The notes: generated from the letters alone by a model not told the origin. Positions 1-6,849 are shown, counted from the stretch's first letter. The stretch: 7,377 nucleotides of DNA from Hydrogenophaga sp. (GCA_020047875.1 JAIFNE010000092.1:1-7377), one strand, 5' to 3'. Made by a program: numbers and translations.

Positions 1-313
1 ACAGACTGCCGGTGATGGCATCGCCCGCGTGCAGCTTGATCACGTCGCTGCGGTTGGCGTAACGCTGGAAGGCGCTGGTCACGCGGGCGAAACCGCCCAG
101 GTCCACCCGCGTGGCGGTGCCATCCAGGTTGAGCGTGGTGTCGGCAAACGCGTCGAGCTGCGAGTGGTGGTCGTTGATATGGACCACCGTGAGGGCCAGC
201 GGCGCGAACGTGGGTTCGCTGGGGCTGGGATCTTCCGATCCACCGAACGCACGCAGGCACAGTAGGCTCAGGGCAAGAGCAACGGGCAGGGTGTGCTTGG
301 ACGTTGGAGGCAT
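1..313 (-). CDS. 5'-nucleotidase / UshA-NadN family metallophosphoesterase, N-terminal part (runs off the left edge)
   Basis: The ATG at 313-311 opens a frame of 104 complete codons that continues beyond base 1. The N-terminus is a signal peptide: a Lys/His-containing start and a hydrophobic stretch at about residues 9-20. From residue 41 comes the metallophosphoesterase motif LTVVHINDHHSQL, in which D48 and H50 match the two-metal ligands of UshA-type enzymes. It is followed by GGFARV (73-78) and LHAGDAITGSL (94-104), whose D98 is the bridging-metal aspartate. The family removes phosphate from extracellular nucleotides or cleaves NAD in the periplasm. The GDAITGS wording is closer to NadN-like 5'-nucleotidases than to 2',3'-cyclic phosphodiesterases, but the C-terminal substrate domain is outside the window, so specificity cannot be assigned. 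The Shine-Dalgarno is weak (AAGA about 8 nt upstream). Oddity: residues 20-26 read LRAFGGS, a lipobox-like context with Phe where Cys is expected. The upstream terminator (465-514) suggests its own transcription unit. Confidence 0.85.
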   Translation of the reverse strand, partial: MPPTSKHTLPVALALSLLCLRAFGGSEDPSPSEPTFAPLALTVVHINDHHSQLDAFADTTLNLDGTATRVDLGGFARVTSAFQRYANRSDVIKLHAGDAITGSL

Positions 314-362
314 GGTCTTGAATCGTCGGTCTGACAGCTTGACTCACCACTGTGTGATCTTC

Positions 363-380
363 ATGACAGTTGCGTGAGGT
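363..380 (-). promoter_or_regulatory. weak candidate Pho box upstream of the 5'-nucleotidase
   Basis: Read on the minus strand the site is ACCTCAC-GCAA-CTGTCAT. The second 7-mer is a perfect Pho-box unit, the first keeps only its TCAC core, and the 11-bp period is right. It ends 50 bp before the ATG. I see no convincing -10 at the expected distance, so this may be chance. A second isolated CTGTCAG occurs at 337-331 without a properly spaced partner. PhoB control would fit the function of the gene. Confidence 0.25.
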
Positions 381-464
381 TGCCGTGCAGTTCATCTGTA
401 AAGCTCGTGCCAAACGGTTGCCGCGCAAAGCTCCTCGCGGATCGGTCTGTCGCGATGTCCAAAC

Positions 465-514
465 AAAAAAGCCCCACTCGCTATTGGCGAGCGGAGCTCA
501 AAGTGCTTTGGGCT
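465..514 (-). terminator. rho-independent terminator after the phoX pseudogene
   Basis: On the minus strand an outer stem AGCCC (514-510) pairs with GGGCT (474-470). It encloses an inner hairpin CTCGC-CAATA-GCGAG (491-477) and runs straight into six T residues (470-465) and then GTTT. It starts only about 10 nt after the ancestral phoX stop (526-524), not after the present early stop. This supports 524 as the original gene end and separates the phoX unit from the 5'-nucleotidase gene. Confidence 0.7.
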
Positions 515-558
515 GTCGGCGGATCAGGTGCCGATCACACCACCGTCATTCTTGGTGA

Positions 559-565
559 TCACATG
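559..565 (-). other. one-base deletion near the 3' end of phoX
   Basis: The present frame ends RSATM-TGA. On the minus strand the bases read ACCATGTGATCACC. With one more G (ACC ATG GTG ATC ACC) the frame continues as VITKNDGGVIGT and stops at 526-524, just before the terminator. The lost tail is only 12 residues. Confidence 0.75.
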
Positions 566-1245
566 GTTGCGGAGCGTGGGCGCACGCCGGCACCGTAGCC
601 CGCGTTGGCTGGCCACTGGCTTTGGTATTTGGCCGGGTTTGACACATCGACCATGGGGGTGTTTTCGCCGGGGTGCTGGATGTTGACGAACATCGTTTTC
701 CGGTCAGGGGTCCAGGTGATGCCGGTGACTTCGCAGCCCGCGGGGCCGACCAGGAAGCGCTTGATTTCCTTGGTATTCGGGTCGGCCACCAGCATCTGGT
801 TGTTGCCCATGCCCGCGAAGTCGCCGCTGTTCGAGAAGTTGCCATCGGTCTGAATCCACATCCGGCCGAAACTGTCGAAAGCCAGTCCGTCCGGGCTGTT
901 GAACAGGTTGTCCAGCGTGATGTTGGCCGAGGGCTTGCGCGTGTCGGTGATCGACGGCTGGCCTGCGAGCACAAAAATGTCCCAGGTGAAACTGAGTGCG
1001 GTGCTGTCGCCGCTGGCCTCGTTCCAGCGCAGGATGTGGCCCCAGACGTTGTTGGCGCGCGGGTTGGCATCGTCCACCGGCGGACGCGCCGTGCCCGCCT
1101 TTGTGCTGCCGTTGACGGCGTTGGAAGTGGTGCCGCCGCGGCGGCTGTTGTTCGTCAGGGTGACGTAGACCTCGCCAACCTTCTTTGGGTTGGCCGCCAC
1201 CCACTCGGGGCGGTCCATCATCGTCGCGCCCACGCGGTCGGCTGC

Positions 1246-1248
1246 CTA
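1246..1248 (-). other. in-frame amber codon (TAG) inside phoX
   Basis: The minus strand reads ATG ATC AAG ACA CGC TAG GCA GCC GAC CGC GTG. Both sides are PhoX sequence in the same frame (MIKTR, then AADRVGAT). No bases were gained or lost, so one substitution explains it; CAG (Gln) to TAG is the simplest. The other genes whose stops are visible here all use TGA, and nothing around the codon looks like a known recoding signal. Confidence 0.85.
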
Positions 1249-2635
1249 GCGTGTCTTGATCATGACCTCGGCCTGACTGGCGAAGCCATTGGCTGCCGTC
1301 AGTCCGTTCTGGCCGAAGACCAGCGGAATCCATACACCAGTACCCATGTTGTCGCCTACCGTAGCGCCTGTGTCGAAGCGCGCCACATACAGCGTCCCGT
1401 CTTCGAGCAGGCGACGATTCGCGGCACTCGTCGGGTTGGCCTTGTCGAAAGTGCCGGCAGAGACGAACTTGTAGATGTATTCGTTACGCTCGTCGTCGCC
1501 GGAGTAGACGACGACCTTGCCGTTGGCTGCCACCACCAACTCGGCGTTCTCGTGCTTGAACCGGCCCATGGCGGTGCGCTTGACAGGCTTGGAAGCGGGG
1601 GCAAAGGGGTCGATCTCGACGATCCATCCAAAGCGGTGCGGCTCGTTGGGGTTCACATCGGCGTCGAAGCGTGGGTCAACGGTATGCCAGCGGTAGCCGA
1701 AGCCAGCGGTGGTGATGCCATAGCGCGACTGGCCAGCCAGAATCTCGGCCTTCTGGTCCTCGAAGTCGGGGGCGATGGTGGCGCCGCTGGTGGGCGCGCC
1801 AAAGTAACCGTTCCAGTTCTCTTCGCAGGTCAGGTAGGTGCCCCAGGGTGTCCAACCGTTGCCGCAGTTGTTCAGCATGCCCAGCACTTGGGTGCCCGAG
1901 GGGTCGGCAGCGGTGCGCATCAGCGGGTGGCCGGCAGCCGGTCCCTGCAGCGTCATCGGGGTGTTGCCGTGGATGCGGCGGTTGTAGGCTGAGCCCTTCA
2001 CTTGCTCCCAGCTGCCGTCGGCGGCGCGCTTGACATGCACGACGCTCGCGCCGTGTGCGGCCAGTGCCTTGCGTGCCTTCTCAAAGGTGAAGGGCGCCAT
2101 CCAGTCGGCGGCGTCGGTGTCGGGGGCGTGGAAGTACTCAGGGTTGATGTACTCATGGTTCACCACCAGCAAGCCTTCGTTGCTACGGTCGCCGTAGCCG
2201 TTGCCGGCGGTGTTGAAGCCGAAGAACCACATGCCGTCGTGGTTGTCGCCGACCTGCTGTTCCTGGTCGTCGGCGCTATTCGTCGCGTCGGGCTTCCAGG
2301 CCGGGCCCAGGGCGTTGATCGGCTCGCCCCAAGGAATGAAGGCGGTGGCCACATAGCCGGTAGGTACGACCATGGTGTCGGCGGTGGAGGTGCCCACGGC
2401 TGAGAAGCCCATGAACTTCTCTTCGGATGCGGGCGGCGGGGCATCGTCACCACCACCACATGCCGACAGGCCGGCTAGGAAGGGAATGACAGTCCACCGA
2501 TGAATGGACGAGCAGCTATCAGTGCGCAGCATTGAGCACAGCGGGCGTTTTGCTTTCGAATGATCCTTGGCAGCGGGCCGCTCCGAAACACGGCACGATC
2601 ACCATGAACACAGGCAGGCGTTCACAGTGCCTGAC

Positions 2636-4663
2636 TCAGGGCGCCAGTAGCGGCACATAGTCGGCCAGGAAGGTGCCGCCCTGCTCGAATGCCAGGTCTT
2701 CGTTGATCAGCGTGGGTGTGGTGCCCAGGCCGTAGGTGAATTCGGCCGGGTGGTTGTTCACCGGCCGGTCGGTGATCACCTCGCCCATGGCGTAGGGGCG
2801 GCCGTCCTGGTGGGTGTAGGCGGTGTCGGCGGTGCGGAAGTAGCGAAGCGTGAACGGGGTAGACGGGAAGACGTCCTTGCCGAAGTCGTAGCGCTGGGTC
2901 ACCACCACCTGCCGGTAGCGCGCCGCGGCCTGCAGCGCTGTCTGCCGACTCGGCAGGAACAGCTCCGGCCGGATGCGGCCACCCGCATCCAGGTGACCGG
3001 AGCGGGCGGTGAACTCGCGCATGAGCTTCAGGCGCAACGCCTGCGCCCGTTTCAGTCCCTCGGGGTCTCCTGCCGCCACCGGGTGCTGCAGGTCGGGCCA
3101 GTCGGCGGTGTAGCCCTGTGCACGGCTGATGGTGGTGGCCAGATACTGCTCGATGGATGCGGGCATGTCGCCATACAGCGAGGCACCGACCACATGGTCG
3201 AGGAACACGCGGAACTCACCCTTATTCAGCCGGCGGTTCTTCGGCTCGCGTGCAGTGAGGTGGCCCGGCATGTCAGCGAGCGTTGCCAGTTCGCTGGCGG
3301 TGAAACCGAGGTAGTCCATTTCCTTCCAGCCGGCTGCGCCCGCGAACTTGCGCGCCATCGACCAGGTGGAGTCGATGGTGTTGCCGGTGCCCGAGGTGTA
3401 GGTGGCGTTCTGCCCCAGGTCGGACTGGCGCACATTGCCTGAGTGGCAACCTACGCACTGCACCAACTCGGACGCCGTCTGTGGGCGCAATGCGCCCCGG
3501 GCGTTCTCGATCCAGCCGGCCAGGATCCAGCCGGTGCCGTTCTCGATCCAGCCCTGTTCTTCGTTGGCATAGACCGGGGCACCTTCGTCCTTGAGGGCCT
3601 TGCCGAATTCCTCCGGGTGCCACTCGCGCGCCTTGTACATCCAGCGGATTTCCTTCACTCGCTTCGAGCGGGTGCCGGGGAAGGGGCTGACCTGCGCGTT
3701 GCGGCCATCGGCCTGCACATCCACATAGTGCAACGGGTGCGCAAACTCGGTGCCCAGCGGGTACTGGCCGCGTACGATCGGGGTGGAGTTGGCCGCGCCC
3801 GCATAGTGGCTCTGCCCATCCAGCCGGTCCTGGATGTTGCGTTCCAGCAGGTCCAGGTTGGCGGTGTAGGTGGCGAGGTCATGGGTACCGTCGGTCTTCT
3901 TCATGAAGCTTTCGGGCAAGCGCACATAGATGCCCGAGACGCTGCCCGACAGGGGCGTGAAGATACCGTAGGGCATGAAGTTGATGGCGCGCCAGCCGGT
4001 GTTCCAGCCACGGCCGTCGTTGAAGAAGCCGCGTGTCTGGGTGCCGCTGCGCACGAAGCCGTCGGCCTGCGCGGGCAGGTCGTCTGGCGAGAGACCGGGG
4101 AAGAGCCGCATTGGGCCGTTGACCATCGGGTCCCAGTCCTTCACCGAGCCTGGGCGCTGCGCGAAGCCGGCGCGCCAGTTGTCCTGCCGGACATAGGCCT
4201 GCATGTCCCAGCCCTCGGGCTTCACGCCCATGGCTTTTACCGCTTGGTGCAGTTCCTCGGGCTGGAGCGTGTTGGTCCAGGGCATAACGCTGGAGTTGGT
4301 CACGAAGGGATAGTTCACTACCCCGAAGGCGTACTCTGCTTGCAGGTTGCCCACGTTGGGGTTGTCCCCCGCCATCGGGTTGTTGTTGCCGAGTTTCAGT
4401 CGCGCCACGCCGTCGGTGTGGCAGAACAGGCAGGCGTTCTGTGCGCCATGGCTTGTCTCCACGTAACACTGTGCCGGGATGTGCGCGTGCGGGTTGCGAA
4501 AGCTGCCGCGGTCCAAATGCAGACCGCGCAGGGCGACCTTGGCCGGGGGCGGAGCGCTGGCCCCAGTTACGCTGCATGCGGCTATGAGTGCAGGCAGCAG
4601 GATGGTGGCTGCCAGCACCGCGAGCGCGGTGCTGGCGATGGATGAGGGTGTGAGCTGGTGCAT
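2636..4663 (-). CDS. diheme cytochrome c lipoprotein of unrecognised family
   Basis: This encodes 675 residues from the ATG at 4663-4661. I prefer that start to an upstream in-frame ATG at 4726 because it puts a signal peptide at the N-terminus and has GAGG 6-7 nt upstream. Residues 10-30 form a hydrophobic segment ending in the lipobox IAAC (C30), so the protein is probably lipid-anchored outside the cytoplasmic membrane. There are two haem c sites, CLFCH (78-82) and CVGCH (403-407), 325 residues apart. The first is preceded by HIPAQCYVETSHGAQNA, which adds an extra cysteine (C66) 12 residues before the haem cysteine; I have seen similar IPxxCYxxT...NxCxxCH starts in multihaem cytochromes. 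The region between is rich in Trp, Gly and Asn and shows no membrane segments. The haem spacing and length do not fit MauG/CcpA peroxidases, which are about half this size. It presumably moves electrons, but partner and substrate are unknown. It lies between two PhoX-family genes: 127 bp after the first and 103 bp before the second. Confidence 0.8.
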   Translation of the reverse strand: MHQLTPSSIASTALAVLAATILLPALIAACSVTGASAPPPAKVALRGLHLDRGSFRNPHAHIPAQCYVETSHGAQNACLFCHTDGVARLKLGNNNPMAGDNPNVGNLQAEYAFGVVNYPFVTNSSVMPWTNTLQPEELHQAVKAMGVKPEGWDMQAYVRQDNWRAGFAQRPGSVKDWDPMVNGPMRLFPGLSPDDLPAQADGFVRSGTQTRGFFNDGRGWNTGWRAINFMPYGIFTPLSGSVSGIYVRLPESFMKKTDGTHDLATYTANLDLLERNIQDRLDGQSHYAGAANSTPIVRGQYPLGTEFAHPLHYVDVQADGRNAQVSPFPGTRSKRVKEIRWMYKAREWHPEEFGKALKDEGAPVYANEEQGWIENGTGWILAGWIENARGALRPQTASELVQCVGCHSGNVRQSDLGQNATYTSGTGNTIDSTWSMARKFAGAAGWKEMDYLGFTASELATLADMPGHLTAREPKNRRLNKGEFRVFLDHVVGASLYGDMPASIEQYLATTISRAQGYTADWPDLQHPVAAGDPEGLKRAQALRLKLMREFTARSGHLDAGGRIRPELFLPSRQTALQAAARYRQVVVTQRYDFGKDVFPSTPFTLRYFRTADTAYTHQDGRPYAMGEVITDRPVNNHPAEFTYGLGTTPTLINEDLAFEQGGTFLADYVPLLAP

Positions 4664-4690
4664 GGCAGGCCTCGTCTGAGCCAGTGGGAA

Positions 4691-4718
4691 AGGGGTTGCA
4701 GGCCAGCCCGCAACCCCT
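4691..4718 (-). repeat. 9-bp perfect inverted repeat in the leader of the cytochrome gene
   Basis: Arms AGGGGTTGC (4691-4699) and GCAACCCCT (4710-4718) are separated by 10 nt. In minus-strand RNA the hairpin is followed by TTTCCC, a poor U-tract, so it could be a weak terminator or attenuator for read-through from the upstream phosphatase gene. It also lies just downstream of the possible promoter at 4754-4726, so it could be a 5'-end stabilising hairpin. It ends about 28 nt before the cytochrome ATG. Confidence 0.6.
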
Positions 4719-4725
4719 CCAGTCA

Positions 4726-4754
4726 TCGATACGTGGCCATCGCGGCCAAGTCAA
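4726..4754 (-). promoter_or_regulatory. possible sigma-70-like promoter for the cytochrome-phoX unit
   Basis: The -35 TTGACT (4754-4749, 5 of 6 to consensus) and -10 TATCGA (4731-4726, 3 of 6) are 17 bp apart. Transcription would begin near 4719, at the foot of the hairpin at 4691-4718. The -10 is weak and no Pho-box pair is seen here, so this is tentative. Confidence 0.3.
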
Positions 4755-4781
4755 GCGGCACTGGCGCCAAGCCAGTGCCGC
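4755..4781 (-). terminator. strong hairpin just after the PhoX-like gene; probable terminator or 3' stabiliser
   Basis: An 11-bp perfect stem, GCGGCACTGGC (4755-4765) with GCCAGTGCCGC (4771-4781), closes a 5-nt loop. It begins 10 nt after the TGA at 4793-4791. Only TTGACTT follows it on the minus strand, not a U-run, so termination may be partial and allow read-through to the cytochrome gene. Confidence 0.55.
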
Positions 4782-4790
4782 CCAGGCGCA

Positions 4791-6707
4791 TCAGCGGATG
4801 GCCGGCATGCCGCCGATGTAACCCACATGGGCCTGCAGGCGGTAGTTGGGCGTGCCGAGCTTGTTCATGCCGTACAGCTCGACCGCCTTGGCTTCCAGGC
4901 GCCTCGTCAGGTCCTTGTTCTGGGACTTGATCCAGTCGCCCTGGTGCTGGGTGTTGCCCATGATGTAGCCGTGGCCATTCAGGTTGCTCACCACCTGCAG
5001 GCCAGTGGCCTCGGCGCCCGCGGCCACGCTCAGGATGCGCGTCAGCTGTTTCGTGTCGACGTTATAGGCCCACACGAAGTTGTTGACGTGGGTGCCCGAG
5101 TCCTCGCCTATGAAGAGCGTGCGCATCTTCTCGTCGAAGAACACGTTGTCGGTGTTGGCAATGAAGTTCACGTCGGCGGTGTTGCCATTGGCGTCAGCCG
5201 CAATGGGCCGTCCCAGCAGCTTGTCTTCGATGTAGGCCTTGGCGGGCACATAGGCCGAGGCAATGGCGTTGCCCTTTGTGTCCTTCTGGCCGTCGGCCAT
5301 GTCCATGGTCAGGGTGGCGCCAGCGTTGTTGTCCTTCACGCGGATGTGGTCCACCGGGCCGCCGTCTTTCGCCTTCATCGAGCCCTGGATGTAGCTCAAA
5401 GCGTAGTACATCTTTTTATCTTTGTGGTTGATCGCCACGCCCTCACCCTTGGTGAACTCGGTGGTGGCGCCCAGGTAAGCGGCGTAGCGGCGCGTCTCCA
5501 GGAAGGCGGCTGCCTTCTCCATGCCCGGCTTGAGCTTGAGCCAGACGGTCTCGGCGGAACCGGCACGAACGGGCACGAAGCCGGCCGTCTCCTTCAGCGA
5601 GGTCTCGAAGATGTCGCCCAGCGTCACGCCCTTGTCGATAATGGCCTTGATCTCAGCGTGGCCCGAGCTGCTGCCCAGCTTGACCCAGGTGATATTGGCC
5701 GCGGTATCGCCGTCGCTGCCCTCCTTCGAAGTCTGTTCCCACTTGGCGGCATACAGGCTGCCACCGGCCTTGGGGTCGTTGGCCTTGTTGCCCACGAACA
5801 TGAACATGCCCGAGTAGGAGCCGTCGTCACCGAAGAAGGCGGTCTTGCCGTCCTGCGCGAAGATCGCCAGCTCCCAGGTGCCGCGGCCCATCTGGTAGTG
5901 CTTGGTGAGACCGTAGCTGCCGTCTTCCTTCACGGCCACTTCCGTGGCGTAACCGTAGTGGTAGGGGTTTGCCTTTTTCTGCTTCTTGAAATAGACCTCA
6001 CTCATGGCCTTGAGACCTGCCTGCGTGGTCGCGTGACTCTTTTCGCCGGGCACGAAATACAGGTCGTAGTCTTCTTCGCCCCCGAGGTGGGTGTTCCAGG
6101 GGGTCTGCGAGCCGAAGCAGAAGATCCAGCCGCCGTTGACGCTGGCGAAGTCCACCGGTTTCTGGCTTACCACCGACAGCTTGCCGTCCTTGCTCTGGGC
6201 GATCTCGGACAAGCCCATGCTCATCGGCATGCGGCTGTACCAGTTGGTCAGACTTCTGGTGGACTGGCCATTGGCCATCACGTCGTCGTATTCCCAGTGG
6301 TTCACCAGGAACATTTTGTTGCCCACCTTGAGCAGGCTGTTGGCATCGGCCGTTTCGGCGATCACCGGCTCGCCCCAGGGATCCATGATCGGCTCCATGT
6401 CGACGTTATAGAGCTGGGCAGCAGCGTACTTCTTGCCCTTGACCGTGCTGATGGCATCGGTGTTCTTGAACAGGGTGTTGTAGCTCAGCGGAAAGTTCTT
6501 GCTGCTGCCGTCGGCGTAAGTCACTTTCACGCTCGACTTGGTGTGCGTCTTGAGCATGTCGGCTTCGGACGCGGGTACCGGGGTTTCGGTGAAGGCCACA
6601 GCAGCAACCTTGGCGTCAGAGTTGCCAGAGGCGGTGTTGTTGGCGGTCATGCTGCAGGCGGTAGCCAGAGCGGTCAGCGGGAATAGGGCGAGAAGGCGGA
6701 GGTTCAT
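4791..6707 (-). CDS. PhoX-like (DUF839) phosphatase lipoprotein, divergent subtype
   Basis: This is a complete 638-residue protein with ATG at 6707-6705 and AGAGAA about 10 nt upstream. The signal peptide runs from residues 1-17 and ends in the lipobox LATAC (C18), predicting a lipoprotein. PhoX landmarks occur in order: DPWGEP (109-114), NHWEY (136-140), WIFCFGSQTPWNTHLGGEE (194-212), a GRGTWELA...FFGDDGSYSGMFMFV block (275-305), NTDNVFFDEKMRTLFIGEDSG (about 518-538) and EATGLQVV...YIMGNTQHQGD (567-591). C197 and E211/E212 line up with the Cys and Glu-Glu of the classical signature (CxNGxTPWGTYLTCEEN). The intervening residues differ, with N-T-H-L-G-G replacing G-T-Y-L-T-C. It is therefore a paralogue rather than a copy of the broken gene downstream. 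Phosphate-ester hydrolysis outside the cytoplasm is the family role, but this subtype may have another substrate. A candidate Pho box and promoter lie 52-90 bp upstream. With the other phoX disrupted, this is the only intact PhoX-type gene in the window. Confidence 0.85.
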   Translation of the reverse strand: MNLRLLALFPLTALATACSMTANNTASGNSDAKVAAVAFTETPVPASEADMLKTHTKSSVKVTYADGSSKNFPLSYNTLFKNTDAISTVKGKKYAAAQLYNVDMEPIMDPWGEPVIAETADANSLLKVGNKMFLVNHWEYDDVMANGQSTRSLTNWYSRMPMSMGLSEIAQSKDGKLSVVSQKPVDFASVNGGWIFCFGSQTPWNTHLGGEEDYDLYFVPGEKSHATTQAGLKAMSEVYFKKQKKANPYHYGYATEVAVKEDGSYGLTKHYQMGRGTWELAIFAQDGKTAFFGDDGSYSGMFMFVGNKANDPKAGGSLYAAKWEQTSKEGSDGDTAANITWVKLGSSSGHAEIKAIIDKGVTLGDIFETSLKETAGFVPVRAGSAETVWLKLKPGMEKAAAFLETRRYAAYLGATTEFTKGEGVAINHKDKKMYYALSYIQGSMKAKDGGPVDHIRVKDNNAGATLTMDMADGQKDTKGNAIASAYVPAKAYIEDKLLGRPIAADANGNTADVNFIANTDNVFFDEKMRTLFIGEDSGTHVNNFVWAYNVDTKQLTRILSVAAGAEATGLQVVSNLNGHGYIMGNTQHQGDWIKSQNKDLTRRLEAKAVELYGMNKLGTPNYRLQAHVGYIGGMPAIR

Positions 6708-6758
6708 GGTGGGGTTCTCTGTTGGGAGGTGCCGAATGTCTGTCGAGGAACTCGACCA

Positions 6759-6797
6759 ATTGCATTGTTTGAAATCTGTGTGACAAGACGATGAAAC
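6759..6797 (-). promoter_or_regulatory. candidate PhoB-dependent promoter (Pho box plus -10) of the PhoX-like gene
   Basis: On the minus strand GTTTCAT-CGTC-TTGTCAC (6797-6780) matches the two 7-bp Pho-box units (CTGTCAT-N4-CTGTCAY) at 11 of 14 positions with the correct 11-bp period. Its second half overlaps a -35-like TTGTCA (6786-6781). A -10-like TGCAAT (6764-6759) follows at 16 bp. The predicted start near 6752 gives a leader of about 45 nt. Position, spacing and gene function agree with control by phosphate starvation. Confidence 0.5.
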
Positions 6798-6820
6798 GCT
6801 GACCTGGTCGTTGCGTGTTG

Positions 6821-6849
6821 GTCACCGACGGCTTGAGTCGTCCGGTGAC
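6821..6849. repeat. imperfect dyad upstream of the candidate Pho box
   Basis: GTCACCGACG (6821-6830) pairs with CGTCCGGTGAC (6839-6849) with a single bulged C at 6843 and an 8-nt loop. It has no T-run on either side. It may be a hairpin, or an operator upstream of the promoter at 6797-6759. Confidence 0.4.

Larger units (their letters stand above)
524..2532 (-). pseudogene. phoX: PhoX-family alkaline phosphatase lipoprotein (DUF839), broken by an amber stop and a one-base deletion
   Basis: PhoX enzymes are secreted phosphomonoesterases with an iron-calcium centre that release phosphate from organic esters. The first open part (2532-1246) gives 428 residues. It has a lipoprotein signal with lipobox LSAC (C25), NHEY (125-128), the signature C223-GNGWTPWGTYLTCEEN (223-239), HENAE (327-331) and GDDERNEYIYKF (345-356). 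The homologue I recall uses the signature Cys to bridge the irons. A TAG at 1248-1246 then interrupts the reading frame. The same frame continues with AADRVGATMMDRPEW and includes the conserved blocks SPDGLAFDSFGRMWIQTDG (about 546-564 of the full-length numbering) and TGITWTPDRKTMFVNIQHPG. It ends at TGA 561-559. One extra base near 562 would restore a typical tail, VITKNDGGVIGT, ending at TGA 526-524. The restored protein would be about 669 residues, normal for PhoX. No good Shine-Dalgarno precedes the ATG; AAGGA lies about 35 nt away. The second fragment (GTG 1233) also lacks a ribosome site. The gene follows the cytochrome gene by 103 bp, probably in one transcript. Pseudogene is my preferred reading; sequencing error is the main alternative. 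Confidence 0.85.

Noticed and set aside
559..1233. Independent small gene starting at GTG 1233
   Set aside because: It has no ribosome-binding site or signal peptide, and its sequence is the in-frame continuation of PhoX beyond the amber stop.
1246..1248. Programmed amber recoding (for example pyrrolysine)
   Set aside because: There is no pyrrolysine gene or recoding element in view, the position is not a known site for it in PhoX, and a second lesion at the 3' end points to decay or error.
2533..2635. Pho box or terminator between the cytochrome and phoX
   Set aside because: I found only short 5-bp inverted repeats and no two-unit CTGTCA pattern with an 11-bp period.
4664..4726. Upstream ATG at 4726 as the start of the cytochrome
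   Set aside because: It would put about 21 residues including several Pro before the signal peptide and would run through the 9-bp hairpin. The ATG at 4663 has a GAGG at proper spacing.
4827..6686. Very long plus-strand open frame (619 codons) opposite the PhoX-like gene, and similar ones at 673-1992 and 3443-4645
   Set aside because: Their translations are rich in Val, Gly, His and Ala with no domain or signal motif. They mirror well-supported minus-strand genes and are expected shadows in high-GC DNA.
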